Shown piece by piece: positions 61,931-64,000 of a stretch of DNA of 64,000 bases; the first letter of the stretch is position 1; every line of letters starts with the position of its first letter. Source of the DNA: an uncultured Neomegalonema sp. (GTDB lineage: Bacteria; Pseudomonadota; Alphaproteobacteria; Rhodobacterales; Rhodobacteraceae); NCBI GenBank assembly GCA_937928005.1, contig CALFVD010000028.1, forward strand, positions 1-64,000, in the 5' to 3' direction. The notes under the pieces are model-generated. The model worked only from the letters and a program-made list of their open reading frames with translations, was not told the origin of the DNA and made no database searches. A program made the position numbers and the translations under genes.

Positions 61931-63247
61931 CTAAATCGCCGGTCCCATGATCAGGTTCGGCAACCACGTCACGATGCCGGGGAAGATGCATAGGATGATG
62001 ATTGCAGCCACCATGCACAGCATGAAGGGCAATGCGCCCTTCAGCACAGTGGATAGCGGTACATCCGGCACGATTCCGTTGATGACATAGAGGTTTAGCC
62101 CTACGGGCGGGGTAATCAGCCCAATCTCCATATTGATCGTAAAGATCACCGCGAACCAGTACGGATCGAACCCGGCGGCTATGACTATGGGCAGCAGGAT
62201 CGGCGCGGTCATCAGGATCACGGCCACGGGTGGCAAGAAAAACCCGGCGATGAGCAGGAAGACATTGATCGACCCCATCAACACCCATTTATTCAGCCCC
62301 GCCCCGGCGATGGCCTCGGCGGCGGCCTGAGTGATGTAGAAGGACGAGAGCATCTGGCTGAATAATGCGGCGCATGCGATAATCATGAGGATCATCACGC
62401 TTTCGCGCATCGAGGTGGATAGGATGGTCCACAGCGCCTTGGGGTTCCACATCCGGTAGATGATGATTGCGAGCAGGATGCAGAATGCGGCCCCTACGCC
62501 AGCGGCTTCAGAGGGCGTCGCGACCCCACCGTAGAGAACGCAGAGCACACCGACGATGATAGCGATAAAGGGCAGTACGCGCGGCAGGATCGAAAACCGT
62601 TGTCCCCATGTCACCTCGCGCCGGTTGGCAAAATCATAGCCTGAGCGCGAGGCAGTATAGAGCGACCACGCCATGAACAGGCCCGTCAGCATTAAACCGG
62701 GGAGTAATCCGGCGATGAACAGACGACCGATACTCGTCTCGGTCGCGATGCCATAGACGATCATTGTGATTGATGGTGGAATGAGAATGCCGAGCGTTCC
62801 GCCCGCTGCAATGGCCCCCGTCGCCAAGCAGTCCGGGTAGCCGCGCTGGCGCATCTCTGGGATGCCCATCTTGCCGATGGCGGCGCAGGTGGCGGGGGAT
62901 GACCCGCTGAGCGCCGCAAAGATCGAACACGCCCCGATATTCGAGATGATCAGACCACCGGGCACACGGTTCAGCCAGCGATCCAAGGCTTCGTACAGGT
63001 CTTTACCGGCGGGGGTCGCCGCCACCGCCGCGCCCATGACGATGAACATTGGGATCGACAGCAGTGTGAATTCCGCCAAGCCAGCAAAAAAGTTCTCCGC
63101 GATGGACGATACCGCCAACATCCCCCGATCCGCGATCAGGAATATAACGGCGGTAATCGCTAATGTGAAAGCCACTGGCACCCCGATGGCCAGCAATCCA
63201 AAGACGCAAAGGGCAACGAGCAGTCCTGCGATTCCCGGTTCCATCAA
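61931..63247 (-). CDS. dctM: TRAP transporter large permease DctM-like
   Basis: A 438-residue, roughly twelve-helix secondary transporter subunit. Family motifs are VMGAAVAATPAGKDLYEALDRWLNRVPGG, SGSSPATCAAIGKMGIPEMRQRGYP and AAGGTLGILIPPSI. It uses an ion gradient to move solutes such as dicarboxylates delivered by a periplasmic binding protein. It overlaps dctQ by 4 bp. The ligand depends on the DctP-like protein, mostly outside the window. Confidence 0.92.
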   Translation of the reverse strand: MMEPGIAGLLVALCVFGLLAIGVPVAFTLAITAVIFLIADRGMLAVSSIAENFFAGLAEFTLLSIPMFIVMGAAVAATPAGKDLYEALDRWLNRVPGGLIISNIGACSIFAALSGSSPATCAAIGKMGIPEMRQRGYPDCLATGAIAAGGTLGILIPPSITMIVYGIATETSIGRLFIAGLLPGLMLTGLFMAWSLYTASRSGYDFANRREVTWGQRFSILPRVLPFIAIIVGVLCVLYGGVATPSEAAGVGAAFCILLAIIIYRMWNPKALWTILSTSMRESVMILMIIACAALFSQMLSSFYITQAAAEAIAGAGLNKWVLMGSINVFLLIAGFFLPPVAVILMTAPILLPIVIAAGFDPYWFAVIFTINMEIGLITPPVGLNLYVINGIVPDVPLSTVLKGALPFMLCMVAAIIILCIFPGIVTWLPNLIMGPAI

Positions 63248-63741
63248 TGCGCTCCTGCACTGGTTAAAGGATCACCGCGTCGGATGCGCGCGATACAGGC
63301 AAGACATTGCAGGGCCAGCAATCCAAAGCCGATGGGCATGGCGGAATAGGGTATCCACATCGCGAATTCGTAGATCGAGTCAGAGGTCCACCCCCCGTCC
63401 CACGCCTCCCAAGTCAGCTCGGCTGATTTCCATGTCATCAACGCCGCGAAGGCGAATACCACCGCATCCGACAGAATCAGCATCCCGCGCTTTACGGGAT
63501 CGGGCATTGCATTGGTCACGATCCCCACTGCCACGTGGCCGCGTTCCTTAAGGACATAGGCACTGCCTAATAGGGTCGCCGCCACCAGTGAAAAGGTCAC
63601 AACTTCGGTCTGCCATGGGGCCGAGGCAACCAGGACATAGCGTAACCACACCATCTGACAGACGATGCAGATAGCGATACCCAACAACGCGGCGGCGACA
63701 ATCGCGCCAAGCAGGGACAGGCGTTCGATGAAGGTTATCAA
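63244..63741 (-). CDS. dctQ: TRAP transporter small permease DctQ-like
   Basis: A 165-residue four-helix subunit. The motifs LRYVLVASAPWQTEVVTFSLVAATLLGSAYVLKERGHVAVGIV and WIPYSAMPIGFGLLALQCL are typical of the family. The gene precedes dctM by an ATGA overlap on the minus strand. Repeats separate it from the binding protein. Confidence 0.9.
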   Translation of the reverse strand: MITFIERLSLLGAIVAAALLGIAICIVCQMVWLRYVLVASAPWQTEVVTFSLVAATLLGSAYVLKERGHVAVGIVTNAMPDPVKRGMLILSDAVVFAFAALMTWKSAELTWEAWDGGWTSDSIYEFAMWIPYSAMPIGFGLLALQCLACIARIRRGDPLTSAGAH

Positions 63742-63771
63742 GAGAGAGCCTCGCAGAATGGAGCGATCTTC

Positions 63772-63868
63772 TCCCTCTCCCGCTTGCGGGGGAGGGCCGG
63801 GGAGGGGGTGTTGCCGTTCGCGCTAGTGGACGACCCTTTCCTAGCCTCCCCCTGCAAACGGGGGGAGG
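63772..63868. repeat. Pair of REP-type hairpins
   Basis: Two GC-rich palindromes: CCCTCTCCCGCTTGCGGGGG with following AGGG (63772-63796) and CTCCCCCTGCAAACGGGGGGAG (near 63846-63868). They lie between the binding-protein gene and dctQ on the minus strand. They may protect the upstream mRNA or attenuate the permease genes. Confidence 0.75.
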
Positions 63869-63899
63869 TGGGATTGAGCTTCGTCGCAACGCTAAGCGA

Positions 63900-64000
63900 T
63901 CACTCGACGTCCAGCGCCATGTCGATGATGTCCTGCCCGTTCTTCACCTTCTTGGCGAATTTCGCGTAGGAGGTTTCCTGCGCGATGTCGCGCCAAGCAT
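63900..64000 (-). CDS. TRAP transporter substrate-binding protein, C-terminal end (partial)
   Basis: The minus strand reads WRDIAQETSYAKFAKKVKNG, then QDIIDMALDVE and a TGA at 63900-63902. This matches the end of a DctP-type TRAP solute-binding protein. The rest lies beyond the window edge, so the ligand cannot be judged. Upstream position relative to dctQ and dctM makes it the first gene of the operon. Confidence 0.7.
   Translation of the reverse strand, partial: AWRDIAQETSYAKFAKKVKNGQDIIDMALDVE

Noticed and set aside
1-64000. CRISPR array, rRNA, tRNA or phage genes
   Set aside because: No regularly spaced repeats, no rRNA segments, no tRNA cloverleaf with TTCGA arm, and no capsid, terminase or integrase frames were seen.

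Overview
The window reads as chromosomal DNA of an aerobic to facultatively denitrifying alphaproteobacterium, probably marine or aquatic. Pointers are a mesaconyl-CoA hydratase of the ethylmalonyl-CoA pathway, a DUF1491 protein, a short aa3-type oxidase subunit IV, a cbb3 oxidase operon with a DUF2189 gene, a Cu nitrite reductase, and TRAP and ABC uptake systems. The genus cannot be fixed from the sequence. No rRNA, tRNA, CRISPR array or intact transposase gene was found.

Layout. 1-2.2 kb is an accessory scar: an IS1380-type transposase tail, an ISAs1-type transposase head, a PAS protein, palindromic repeats and a tandem-repeat ORF. 2.2-7 kb holds a TadG-like von Willebrand protein, nirV and a cytochrome c-nirK fusion, DUF1491 and a small secreted protein. 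7-15.5 kb is mostly core: parC, an EamA transporter, a PAS_5 protein, an ABM-domain protein, mesaconyl-CoA hydratase, a fatty acid desaturase, and sdhCD without sdhAB. A repeat-bearing gap follows (15.5-16.3 kb), then msrB-msrA, a dihydrolipoamide dehydrogenase-like enzyme, a patatin lipoprotein, Dps and an AraC regulator.

22-32 kb is a metabolic island: an outer-membrane channel, a Tat-exported isochorismatase-fold hydrolase, a SoxC-like molybdoenzyme with a mono-haem cytochrome c, an SDR, a secreted cupin, then an operon of FMN glutamate-synthase-like protein, acetolactate-synthase-like enzyme and aldehyde dehydrogenase. 32-43 kb is a respiratory and nitric-oxide block: cytochrome P460, DUF488, ferredoxin, nnrS, ccoNOQP, a 59-residue membrane protein, DUF2189, ccoI, ccoS and a 2OG-Fe(II) oxygenase. 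Two near-identical 23-bp NsrR-like palindromes lie upstream of nnrS/fdxA and of the cco operon.

43-64 kb is housekeeping and transport: hflKC, a ThiE-like protein, a YraQ-type permease, two GNATs, a peptide-type ABC operon with an A+T-rich foreign gene inserted at a start/stop overlap, uvrC, a Ca2+/Na+ exchanger, SppA-like protease, C-N hydrolase, oxidase subunit IV, moaB, a family-4 uracil-DNA glycosylase and a TRAP transporter.

The most unusual layer is the set of dispersed palindromic elements. Family A (five copies, about 90 bp) keeps a central stem whose sequence changes while pairing is kept, and its ends supply stop codons to neighbouring genes. Family B (about 86 bp) flanks the glutamate-synthase-like operon. 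Family C (about 135 bp, CTAG-bounded) occurs twice in opposite orientation plus one half copy. Family D is a 123-bp ISAs1 remnant in inverted orientation 15 kb apart.
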